From positions 1-6,395 of the forward strand of contig JABUEZ010000128.1 in the NCBI GenBank assembly GCA_013314795.1: a stretch of DNA of 6,395 nt, given 5' to 3'. Position 1 is the stretch's first letter. Each line of letters starts with the position of its first letter. The stretch comes from Candidatus Profundicultor aquiphilus (GTDB taxonomy: Bacteria > Atribacterota > Atribacteria > Atribacterales > Caldatribacteriaceae). The notes below the pieces were generated by a model, which searched no databases, was not told the origin of the DNA, and worked only from the letters and a program-made list of their open reading frames with translations. Below, one piece after another: positions 1 through 6,395 of this stretch. A program made the position numbers and the translations under genes.

Positions 1-3000
1 TGAGCCAGTTTAGGGCCATGAGCCAAACCACAGACAAAAACGCCTTCGGTGGCGAAATCCACCGCGCGAAGTTTCACATGAGCTTCAAGGAAAAAGCCGT
101 CCTGATTGAGGGGAACTTTGAACAATTGTGCCACTTCCCGGTTTCCGCTTTCCGGTTCAACACCGGTGCTGAGAACAATCCAGTCCGCTGGCAACGTGAC
201 TTCCTCTTCCAAAATGGTTGTTTTAACGCGCACAAAAATTTTGCCCCTTTCTCGGAAAACCGCAGGAACATCCCCATCGGCAAAGGGAATAAAAACCACA
301 CCCTCCTGGCGGGCTTCCCGGTAATATCGTTCAGCAAGACCGTAACTGCGAATATCGCGGTAGAGAATATACACTTCAGTCTCCGGATAAAGCTTCTTGA
401 GCCTCAATGCATTTTTGATGGCCGTAAGACAGCACACCCGGCTACAATAAGGATGCTCCGCATTCCGGGAACCCACACATTGAATCATCACCACCTTCCC
501 GGTTTGGAGGAAGCCCTTTTCCCCGAGAATCTTTTCCAGTTCCGTCTGGGTCATGACCCGCGGGTCTTCTCCATAGAGGAATTCCTGAGGATGATAGGCT
601 CTTCCACCGGTGGCAATAATCACTCCACCATGCTTTACGGTTTCTTCCTGCCCATCCCGGTCCACAATCGTTTCAAAGTTCCCCACGAATCCGCTACTTG
701 CTTTAATCGTGCTTTTAGTCATAACACGAATTCGAGGATGGGTCGTCACTTTTCCCACCAGGTCATTTTTAATCCGCACCAGGTCCTGCCCATCCACGGT
801 GAGGCGTTCACGAAACCCACGTAACTGCCCTCCCAGTTCTTCTTCCTTTTCAACTAAATACACATCCAGTCCCTGTTGAGCAGCTTCCCAGGCAGCGACC
901 ATTCCGGAGAGCCCTCCACCGACCACCAGCACAGACTTCTGGAGAGACAGGGGCACAGGACTTAAAGGTACAAGAAGCGATGCCTTGGCAATGGCCATGG
1001 CCACAAGGTCTTTTGCCTTTTCGGTCGCTTCCTCAGGCCACTCCTGGTGAACCCAGGAACACTGATCGCGAATGTTGGCCATCTCAAAAAGGTAAGGATT
1101 TAATCCTGCCTCTCGAAGGGTTTCCCGGAAAAGTCCTTCATGAGTTCGTGGTGAACAGGAAGCAACAATCACCCGATTGAGGTTATATTCCCGAATTTTC
1201 TCCTTGATCCGTTCCTGGGTATCCTGAGAACAGGTGTAAAGGTTTTCCTCGGTGTACACCACGCCGGGAAAATTACGTGCCCATCCCATCACTTCCTGCG
1301 TATCAACCACACCGGCAATATTGATACCACATCGACAGATAAATACACCAATACGTACCGGTTCCGTGCTCACGTCCCTTTCCACTGGATACTCTTTCTC
1401 TTTGACTTCACTGAAACGGGCAGGATGAAGGAATGAGGCCACTTCACAGGCACAGGCACTGGCTTCTTGAACGGTATCCGGAATATCCTTGGGAGAAGAA
1501 ATGCTACCACAGAAAAATATTCCTTCCTTACCTGAGCGAATGGGAGAAGAAGTATCGGTGTACGGCAATCCCCAGGGAGCAACGGCCAGGCCCAGATGCC
1601 TTAATTTCTCCTGTTCCTCTTCGGGAAGTTGCAATCCGACTGAAAGAATCACAAGATCAAAAACTTCCTTTTCTACCAGACCACCTTCGCCCACATAGGT
1701 TACTTCCAGATCGCCATTTTCCAACTCACGGATGTTACCAACCTTTCCCTTCACAAAGCGAATTCCCTCTTTTTTGGCCCTTTCATAGTAGCGCTCAAAA
1801 TCTTTTCCATAAGCCCGAACGTCGATAGCAAAAATGGTCACCTCAAGAATTGACTCTCCTTGCTTTTCGTCTCCCGGAAGTGGTGAGGACCCACAGCCAC
1901 AGACAGCACAGGCGTTTTCAGCCTTCTTTTCTACTACTAAATGTTCCTTTGCCACCAGAGCTTCTTTAATCGCGTACATGCAACATACCGAAGAACAGTA
2001 CGGTTTGCCCCTTTCCTCGTCTCGAGAACCAACACACTGAACAAAAGCAATCTTTCGAGGAATCCTCTTGTCCGACGGACGCACGACCCTACCCTGAAAG
2101 GGACCCGAAGCATTGAGAATACGTTCAAAATCCAGGCTGGTCAAAACGTTTGGATATTTCCTGTATCCCAATTCCCGATAAGCCTTGGTAGGATCAAAAA
2201 CGTCGCTTCCGGTGGCAAAAATCACCGCTCCAACACGGATTTCTTTTATGTGTTCTTCCTCTTCGTGCCGGATGGCCTGTCGCTGGCATGCTTCCACACA
2301 GCGCATGCATTCCGAACACTCCCCGCAGGAAAGACACCTTTGAGCTTCTTCCTGAGCTTCTTTCGGTGTGTACCCCAGGGTAACCTCCAGAAATCCTTTG
2401 AGCCGTTCAGAGACAGAACGCTTTGACACCCTCACTCTCGGCATCTTTCGCTCCTTCCAGGGAATATGCAACGGGGCAGGAAACCGTGACACCATATTTT
2501 TATTTCCACCCGTCAGATACCGGTCAATGGCAAACGCTGCTCTTTTCCCGTGAGCAATGGCCTCAACCAGAGTTGCCGGACCAAGCACCAGGTCTCCACC
2601 GGCAAACACGCCTCTTCGGGAAGTATGGAGATCCCCATCCGTAGCCACAGTTCCCCAGGAAGTGCACTCAATGCCCCTCTCTGGGAGTTCCACCCTCTGG
2701 CCAATGGCCACAATAAAAAGGTCTGCTTCAACCTGGTCCTCCATTCCGGGTATGATTTCCGGCCTCCGACGTCCTGATTCATCCGGAGCACAGAGCCGCA
2801 TTACATACGTTTCCATAACGAGTTTGCCATCTCTTTCCACAAATCTTTTGGGAGCAGCACAGAAATAAAATTCCACTCCCTCTTCCTGGGCTTCTTCGAC
2901 CTCTTCTTCTCGAGCCGGCATTTCTTCTCGAGAACGCCGATAATAAATTGCCACTTTTTTTGCTCCCCTCCTCAGCGCGCTCCGAGCACAATCGATGGCC

Positions 3001-4172
3001 ACATTGCCACCGCCTATGACCACCACTGTTTCAGCATCAGGCACCTCTTCGCCTCTGTTGACCCTGGTGAGATAGCTCAAACCATCCATGACCCGGGGAT
3101 GGTCTTCGCCCTCCACTCCGGCTTTCATTCCCTTCCAGGCGCCACAGGCCAGATACACCGCCCGGAAACCCTGCCGGAAAAGATCTTCGATCACAAAATC
3201 TCTACCCCACCTTCTCTGCAGAAAAACCTGAATACCCATGTCTTTGACAATGGCAATCTCCCGTTCCACGGTTTCTTTCGGCAGACGGTAGGCAGGAATC
3301 CCCAGAGTCATCATCCCACCCAAGCGATCCTGCGCTTCAAACACCGTGACCTGATATCCCAGAAGGCGCAGGAAATACGCGCAGCTCAGCCCGCTGGGCC
3401 CCCCACCCACAATGGCAATTCTTTCTTCTTTTTCCCCTTGTTTTGCAGGAAGGGCGACAATACCCTGGCTCACTTCAAAATCAGCCAGAAATCTTTTTAG
3501 ATAAGGGATCCCCACAGCTTCATCCAGAAGCCCCCTCTGACATTCTTCCATACAGGGATGATGACAGGCTCGACCACAGATACCGGGAAAGGGATTGTCC
3601 ATCCGCACTACTCGAATCGCTTCTTCAACACGCCCTTCCCGAATCAACGCCACATACCCTTCGGCCTTCTGCTCCAGCGGACAGGCAGCCTGACAGTTGG
3701 GTACCCCTCTTTTTCTGATTCCAAAAGCACTGGGAAAGGCCTGAGGGAAAGGCCGATAAATTGCTTTCCGCTCTGAAAGCCCCCCATCGAACTCATTGGG
3801 AACTTTGATCGGACAAGCCACTGCACAGTCTCCACAACCGGTACACCTATCGACATCGACAAATCGGCTCTTCTGTCTCACCGTTACGGTAAAATCCCCC
3901 GGCAGCCCCTGGATCGATTCGACCTCGGCACAGGAAAGGATTTCGATATTGAGATGCCTCCCGCATTCCACCAGCTTCGGAGAAAGAATACACATGGCGC
4001 AGTCATTGGTGGGAAATGTCTTATCCAGCTTCGCCATCGTCCCCCCAATAGAAAAGTCCTTTTCTACCAGGTATACCTTGAAACCAGCGTTCGCAAGGTC
4101 AAGCGATGCTTGAATTCCCCCAATCCCGCCGCCCACCACCATTACTGCTCCTCTAAGGTGGTTACCGCTCAT
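1..4172 (-). CDS. hdrA: Giant HdrA-family flavoprotein: HdrA split by a GltD/NfnL-like module, fused to a second HdrA; C-terminus beyond the left edge
   Basis: The reading frame is open for 1390 codons without a stop and leaves the window on the left. Order of parts: (1) FAD Rossmann motif GGGIGGIQAS at 14-23, then the HdrA signature FPTNDCAMCILSPK (53-66). (2) First inserted-ferredoxin cluster C110, C113, C116, C120, then the HdrA-typical VPNEFDGG and AIYRPFPQA. (3) GltD/NfnL-like module, about 157-555: N-terminal cluster domain (C160, C164, C203, C207, C211), FAD motif GGGPSG (256-261), NAD(P) motif GGGNVAIDCA (387-396) and GVFAGGD (521-527). (4) Six-Cys segment C613, 616, 619, 622, 625, 629. 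(5) Rest of the first HdrA flavin domain: FATGSDVFDP, QCVGSRDE (712-719), PYCSSVCC (724-731), SPKDIPDTVQ. (6) Second HdrA: VFICRCG (943-949), C981, SCSPRTH (1005-1011), C1038, GGGLSGM (1085-1091), PYCSRVCC (1241-1248), GLAHGPKLA (1382-1390). Canonical C-terminal ferredoxins would follow outside the window. Role inferred: NAD(P)H-linked, possibly bifurcating electron supply to MetVF via HdrC/MvhD. HdrA identity is sure; cofactor preference and reaction are not. Confidence 0.92.
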   Translation of the reverse strand, partial: MSGNHLRGAVMVVGGGIGGIQASLDLANAGFKVYLVEKDFSIGGTMAKLDKTFPTNDCAMCILSPKLVECGRHLNIEILSCAEVESIQGLPGDFTVTVRQKSRFVDVDRCTGCGDCAVACPIKVPNEFDGGLSERKAIYRPFPQAFPSAFGIRKRGVPNCQAACPLEQKAEGYVALIREGRVEEAIRVVRMDNPFPGICGRACHHPCMEECQRGLLDEAVGIPYLKRFLADFEVSQGIVALPAKQGEKEERIAIVGGGPSGLSCAYFLRLLGYQVTVFEAQDRLGGMMTLGIPAYRLPKETVEREIAIVKDMGIQVFLQRRWGRDFVIEDLFRQGFRAVYLACGAWKGMKAGVEGEDHPRVMDGLSYLTRVNRGEEVPDAETVVVIGGGNVAIDCARSALRRGAKKVAIYYRRSREEMPAREEEVEEAQEEGVEFYFCAAPKRFVERDGKLVMETYVMRLCAPDESGRRRPEIIPGMEDQVEADLFIVAIGQRVELPERGIECTSWGTVATDGDLHTSRRGVFAGGDLVLGPATLVEAIAHGKRAAFAIDRYLTGGNKNMVSRFPAPLHIPWKERKMPRVRVSKRSVSERLKGFLEVTLGYTPKEAQEEAQRCLSCGECSECMRCVEACQRQAIRHEEEEHIKEIRVGAVIFATGSDVFDPTKAYRELGYRKYPNVLTSLDFERILNASGPFQGRVVRPSDKRIPRKIAFVQCVGSRDEERGKPYCSSVCCMYAIKEALVAKEHLVVEKKAENACAVCGCGSSPLPGDEKQGESILEVTIFAIDVRAYGKDFERYYERAKKEGIRFVKGKVGNIRELENGDLEVTYVGEGGLVEKEVFDLVILSVGLQLPEEEQEKLRHLGLAVAPWGLPYTDTSSPIRSGKEGIFFCGSISSPKDIPDTVQEASACACEVASFLHPARFSEVKEKEYPVERDVSTEPVRIGVFICRCGINIAGVVDTQEVMGWARNFPGVVYTEENLYTCSQDTQERIKEKIREYNLNRVIVASCSPRTHEGLFRETLREAGLNPYLFEMANIRDQCSWVHQEWPEEATEKAKDLVAMAIAKASLLVPLSPVPLSLQKSVLVVGGGLSGMVAAWEAAQQGLDVYLVEKEEELGGQLRGFRERLTVDGQDLVRIKNDLVGKVTTHPRIRVMTKSTIKASSGFVGNFETIVDRDGQEETVKHGGVIIATGGRAYHPQEFLYGEDPRVMTQTELEKILGEKGFLQTGKVVMIQCVGSRNAEHPYCSRVCCLTAIKNALRLKKLYPETEVYILYRDIRSYGLAERYYREARQEGVVFIPFADGDVPAVFRERGKIFVRVKTTILEEEVTLPADWIVLSTGVEPESGNREVAQLFKVPLNQDGFFLEAHVKLRAVDFATEGVFVCGLAHGPKLA

Positions 4173-4656
4173 TGTCTCTTCCTCCACCCGAAAAAGAGAG
4201 TTTTTCAATCTCTCTCTGATAAAAATCGAGATACTGCGGGAAGGAAAAAAGAGCGTTTTCAAAAAGGTAATTGAGACAATCGCGCCGCAGTTTCTGAGTT
4301 CTGCGGTCCAGGTCTTCGACGATTTCCTGCCACTCTTTGCTCACATACCCCTCTTCCACAGCCATTTCCCGCAGAACCTTCAGAATGTTGGTAAATTCAA
4401 CATCCTGGGGACAATGAGCAGTACAGCGGTAACACCCCACACACATCCACAGATACTTGGAAGTCAACACGCTTTCTTTTTCGCCCAGGAGAACCTGATG
4501 GATGATACGCCTGGGGTTAAAATTTCCCTCTATCTCCGCCACCGGACATCCAGCCGTGCACACCCCGCAGGAAAAGCACACCAGTAACCCCTCTCCACCG
4601 GTTCGTGAAGCAACCCGGTATTTAAACTGCGGATCAACCAACCGTTCTTCTGCCAT
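4162..4656 (-). CDS. hdrC: HdrC-like 4Fe-4S dicluster protein
   Basis: This 164-residue protein has two classical [4Fe-4S] motifs, C27-x2-C30-x2-C33-x3-C37-P and C72-x2-C75-x2-C78-x3-C82-P. They are separated by the NPRRIIHQVLLG segment (47-58) typical of HdrC. The residues after 90 form a mostly helical, charged tail, a common feature of the family. HdrC subunits are electron wires that normally join HdrA to the CCG-domain subunit HdrB. Here no HdrB is encoded next to it, so the partner may be MetV/MetF or an HdrB outside the window. The ATG at 4656 is preceded by GAGG at 4667-4670. The gene begins two bases after the metF stop and its end overlaps the next gene by 11 bases, so it is clearly in the same transcript. 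No transmembrane helices are seen, which argues against the membrane-linked HdrE/HdrD or DsrMK types. Confidence 0.87.
   Translation of the reverse strand: MAEERLVDPQFKYRVASRTGGEGLLVCFSCGVCTAGCPVAEIEGNFNPRRIIHQVLLGEKESVLTSKYLWMCVGCYRCTAHCPQDVEFTNILKVLREMAVEEGYVSKEWQEIVEDLDRRTQKLRRDCLNYLFENALFSFPQYLDFYQREIEKLSFSGGGRDNER
4181..4185 (-). promoter_or_regulatory. Ribosome binding site of the giant hdrA gene
   Basis: A full GGAGG lies eight bases before the ATG at 4172, inside the last codons of hdrC. It decides the start: ten residues separate this ATG from the next in-frame one (M11), and M11 sits directly against the first Rossmann strand, too close for a normal start. It is the strongest site in the window and may allow independent initiation of the largest subunit even though hdrC overlaps it by 11 bases. 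Confidence 0.75.
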
Positions 4657-4658
4657 GG

Positions 4659-5576
4659 TTACTCAACCTCTCTTGAGGGTCGAGGGTAGAGATTACTCCT
4701 TGTGACGATTTCTGGTACAATACTTTCCCAGGCAATGGCCATGATATGTACCCCCCGAACCCCTTCTATCTTTTTCAACTCCCCAATGATTTCCACACAG
4801 ATTTTGACACCTTCCTCTTTGGGATCTTTTGATTTCTCCATTCTCCTGAGAAGGTGCGTAGGAATCACCAGGCCGGGCACTTCATTCTCCATGTAACGCA
4901 TAGCCTGAAGGGACTTCACCGGTATGACACCAGCAAGAATGTAGGCCTGCTCGTGAAGGCCCATTTTTCGCACTTCCTCCATGAAGCGAGCAAATATCTC
5001 CACATCGAAAACAGCCTGAGTCTGGATGAACTGTGCCCCCGCCTTAATTTTCTTTGCCAGACGATATACCCGGAACTCCATGGGATCAGCAAAGGGATTT
5101 TCTCCGGCTCCCAAAAAAGCCCTTACCTCTCCTTTTACGTTTTCACCGTTCTCAAAAACCTTTTTCTCGCACATGTTGTGGAAAATACTGAGAAGCTGTA
5201 CCGAATCAACATCAAAGACATTTTTGGCCTGCGGGTGATTTCCCATGCTCTGGTGATCCCCGGTGAGACACAGAATGTTTTCAATCCCCAGGGCACAGGC
5301 TCCCAGGAAATCACTCTGCAGCGCGATCCGATTCCGATCCCGGCACACCATCTGCATTACCGGCTCTATTCCACACTCCCGAGCAATAAGGCAACTAGCA
5401 AAGCTACTCAATCGCACAATGGCTGTCTGATTATCGGTAATGTTGACTGCATCAACATATCCTCGTAGCTGAAGGCATTTCTTTTCGATTACACTTCGTT
5501 CAGTTCCCTTGGGTGGCCCCACCTCTGCAGTGACTGCAAAAAAACCCTTACGGAGAATTTCCTCCAAAAGGCTCAT
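4659..5576 (-). CDS. metF: 5,10-methylenetetrahydrofolate reductase, MetVF type
   Basis: This 305-residue TIM-barrel flavoprotein reduces 5,10-methylene-tetrahydrofolate to 5-methyl-tetrahydrofolate, the last C1 reduction in the methyl branch of the Wood-Ljungdahl pathway. Family landmarks are present: E18 in TAEVGPP (the catalytic Glu region), NITDNQTA at 45-52, D107 in CLTGDH (the flavin/folate-contacting Asp region), a GAGENPFADP loop at 156-165, and GAQFIQTQAVFD at 180-191, equivalent to the GADFxxTQ strand of bacterial MetF. Length is normal. It starts inside the metV stop (ATGA overlap), with GAGG about ten bases upstream at 5587-5590. The hdrC start follows after only two bases. Adjacency to metV and hdr genes says electrons probably come from a protein complex and not directly from bound NADH as in the E. 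coli enzyme. The N- and C-termini look complete, with no frameshift. Confidence 0.93.
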   Translation of the reverse strand: MSLLEEILRKGFFAVTAEVGPPKGTERSVIEKKCLQLRGYVDAVNITDNQTAIVRLSSFASCLIARECGIEPVMQMVCRDRNRIALQSDFLGACALGIENILCLTGDHQSMGNHPQAKNVFDVDSVQLLSIFHNMCEKKVFENGENVKGEVRAFLGAGENPFADPMEFRVYRLAKKIKAGAQFIQTQAVFDVEIFARFMEEVRKMGLHEQAYILAGVIPVKSLQAMRYMENEVPGLVIPTHLLRRMEKSKDPKEEGVKICVEIIGELKKIEGVRGVHIMAIAWESIVPEIVTRSNLYPRPSREVE

Positions 5577-6223
5577 AACGTCACATCCTCACGGAACATC
5601 TTTCTCTGACCTCCATACCGAGAGGAAGACCAGTTTTTAGGAGGTTGAATCGAGAGAAGTTCTTCCAGCCTACCTTGGGCATTCATACGGTCATAAATGA
5701 GTTGCCAGGCGCAGTCCCGTTCCGGCTTCACTTCGCACTTGCCCCCTTTTGACCCCCCACAGGGACCATTCAGAAGGCTTTTCGCACACCGCGTTATCGG
5801 ACAAACATTTCCAAAGTGATGAACGGTACAATCTCCACAACCCGAACATCGTTCCTCCCATACTCCCTGACGAATCGGAGCCCCCATGAAGGTGGTGTTG
5901 AGACCGGGCAACACCGATTTACCAGGAAAACCATCAGCAAGAACCTGAACCCCTATTCCACAGGCCAGAGAGAGGAGCACTTCATATGAGGCAATTTCCT
6001 CCTGAAGTAAAAGATTGAATTCTGGCTCACACTGTCTTTCGATAACACGGGCCTGTGCCGTGAATCCCTTCAAACAAAGAAGCGCGGCAAGCTCTCGAGC
6101 TTCCTTCTCTCCTCCAGACATACATACCGTAACACAGGTTCCACAGGCCAGGATCAACACGCTCTGAAAAGCTTTGAGATTCCCTATAATTTCACCGATA
6201 GGTTTTCTCTCTCCAACAATCAT
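5573..6223 (-). CDS. metV: MetV, iron-sulfur partner of methylenetetrahydrofolate reductase
   Basis: This 216-residue protein is the small subunit of MetVF-type methylenetetrahydrofolate reductase. In characterised MetVF enzymes MetV carries iron-sulfur clusters and feeds electrons to the flavin of MetF, replacing direct NAD(P)H oxidation. An N-terminal domain holds C27-x2-C30-x3-C34 (ACGTCVTVC) and a second conserved Cys in LSLACGIGVQ (C88). A Cys-rich C-terminal domain begins at C126-x2-C129-x2-C132, continues through C141, C146 and C155 (NGPCGGSKGGKCEV), and ends with C163 and C171. This matches the domain usually named the MTHFR C-terminal family. The start is supported by GGGAG seven bases upstream and by overlap with the stop of the preceding gene. 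The stop overlaps the metF start in ATGA, which points to coupled synthesis of the two subunits in equal amounts. No truncation or missing Cys is evident. It is likely cytoplasmic, with no signal peptide or membrane segment. Confidence 0.9.
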   Translation of the reverse strand: MIVGERKPIGEIIGNLKAFQSVLILACGTCVTVCMSGGEKEARELAALLCLKGFTAQARVIERQCEPEFNLLLQEEIASYEVLLSLACGIGVQVLADGFPGKSVLPGLNTTFMGAPIRQGVWEERCSGCGDCTVHHFGNVCPITRCAKSLLNGPCGGSKGGKCEVKPERDCAWQLIYDRMNAQGRLEELLSIQPPKNWSSSRYGGQRKMFREDVTL

Positions 6224-6395
6224 TTTGACTCTCCCACAGTATTTGATACCAGGCTCTCAACGGCTTTCTGAATCTCCCCCACCTTTTCGGCCGTTACGAA
6301 AGCACAGATAACCTTCCTGTTGATACCTGCTTCCCTAAGAAGAGCATTAACTCTCTGAACTTTTCGGAAAGCAAAATCACTTCCCCGCTGGTTTG
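6220..6395 (-). CDS. mvhD: Probable MvhD/FlpD-type hydrogenase iron-sulfur subunit, C-terminal part
   Basis: Only the last 57 codons and the TGA stop are in the window; the gene runs off the right edge. The visible end contains SDFAFRKVQRVNALLREAGI at residues 5-24, followed by a short alpha/beta tail. This resembles the end of the MvhD/FlpD family, where a GN-x-x-A-x-x-RV helix leads into a leucine-rich LL-x-x-x-GI segment. The Cys residues expected to bind the [2Fe-2S] cluster would lie upstream and cannot be checked. MvhD proteins pass electrons to HdrA in Hdr complexes, and mvhD is clustered with metV, metF and hdr genes in Moorella, which supports the call. The frame is chosen because its TGA overlaps the metV ATG by four bases, while the other two frames stop early (one at 6294-6296, one within the first few codons). 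The family assignment rests on a short, weakly conserved tail plus context. Confidence 0.6.
   Translation of the reverse strand, partial: NQRGSDFAFRKVQRVNALLREAGINRKVICAFVTAEKVGEIQKAVESLVSNTVGESK
6231..6235 (-). promoter_or_regulatory. Ribosome binding site of metV
   Basis: GGGAG sits seven bases before the metV ATG at 6223 and lies within the final codons of the upstream MvhD-like gene. It supports the chosen metV start. Together with the ATGA stop/start overlap it suggests coupled re-initiation. Confidence 0.6.

Noticed and set aside
18..824. Plus-strand open frame of 268 codons
   Set aside because: It lies wholly opposite the second HdrA unit, whose conserved motifs are on the minus strand; its translation has no recognisable motif and no ribosome binding site. 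It is an antisense shadow.
1433..1828. Plus-strand open frame of 131 codons, and several 60-100-codon minus-strand frames elsewhere in 1-4100
   Set aside because: All are out of frame with the continuous HdrA-type coding sequence and contain no recognisable domain.
2873..2935. TTC/CTC-rich run resembling a simple repeat on the plus strand
   Set aside because: It is explained by a Glu-rich coding segment (REEEVEEAQEE and neighbours) on the minus strand that is common in this part of GltD-like proteins; unit lengths are irregular.
1..4172. Possible frameshift or gene fission within the very long frame
   Set aside because: Codon-by-codon translation keeps HdrA and GltD motifs in one frame from start to window edge with no stop, so the length is real as far as this sequence shows.
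4854..5468. Plus-strand open frame of 204 codons
   Set aside because: It is antisense to metF, whose catalytic motifs read on the minus strand across the whole stretch; there is no family signature.
6294..6395. Alternative partial minus-strand frame at the right edge
   Set aside because: It ends at a TAA at 6294-6296, leaving over 70 bases before metV, and shows no family resemblance. The frame ending at 6220 fits the MvhD tail and the ATGA overlap better.

Overview
The window is a slice of one tightly packed operon, read entirely on the minus strand, from an anaerobic bacterium that carries the methyl branch of the Wood-Ljungdahl pathway. The lineage cannot be fixed from this sequence. MetVF-type methylenetetrahydrofolate reductase linked to Hdr/MvhD subunits is known from acetogens such as Moorella, and similar sets occur in uncultured anaerobic lineages. 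Base composition is near balanced by eye.

In order of transcription (right to left): the C-terminal end of a probable MvhD/FlpD-type iron-sulfur subunit (6220-6395, cut by the right edge); metV (5573-6223); metF (4659-5576); an hdrC-like dicluster protein (4162-4656); and a very large HdrA-family flavoprotein that starts at 4172 and stays open to the left edge. It has 1390 codons here and no stop. I translated it codon by codon and found no in-frame stop and no frameshift. Three of the four gene junctions overlap (4, 4 and 11 bases) and the fourth has a 2-base gap, so there is no room for a promoter or terminator and the genes are probably translationally coupled.

The large protein is the notable object. 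Its first half is an HdrA flavin domain with an inserted ferredoxin. That ferredoxin is split by a complete GltD/NfnL-like NAD(P)H-oxidoreductase module. A second HdrA unit follows, with its own N-terminal Cys domain and FAD domain. A protein that would normally be two or three subunits is therefore one chain. No hdrB lies between hdrC and this gene, unlike the usual hdrCBA order.

The likely joint role is an enzyme complex in which NAD(P)H enters at the GltD-like module, electrons pass through flavins and iron-sulfur clusters of the HdrA units, HdrC and MvhD, and MetV hands them to MetF to make methyl-tetrahydrofolate. The two HdrA flavin sites make flavin-based electron bifurcation or confurcation conceivable, but this is inference from architecture. 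Apart from the 2-base gap the window is fully coding. I see no RNA genes, repeats, CRISPR arrays or mobile elements.
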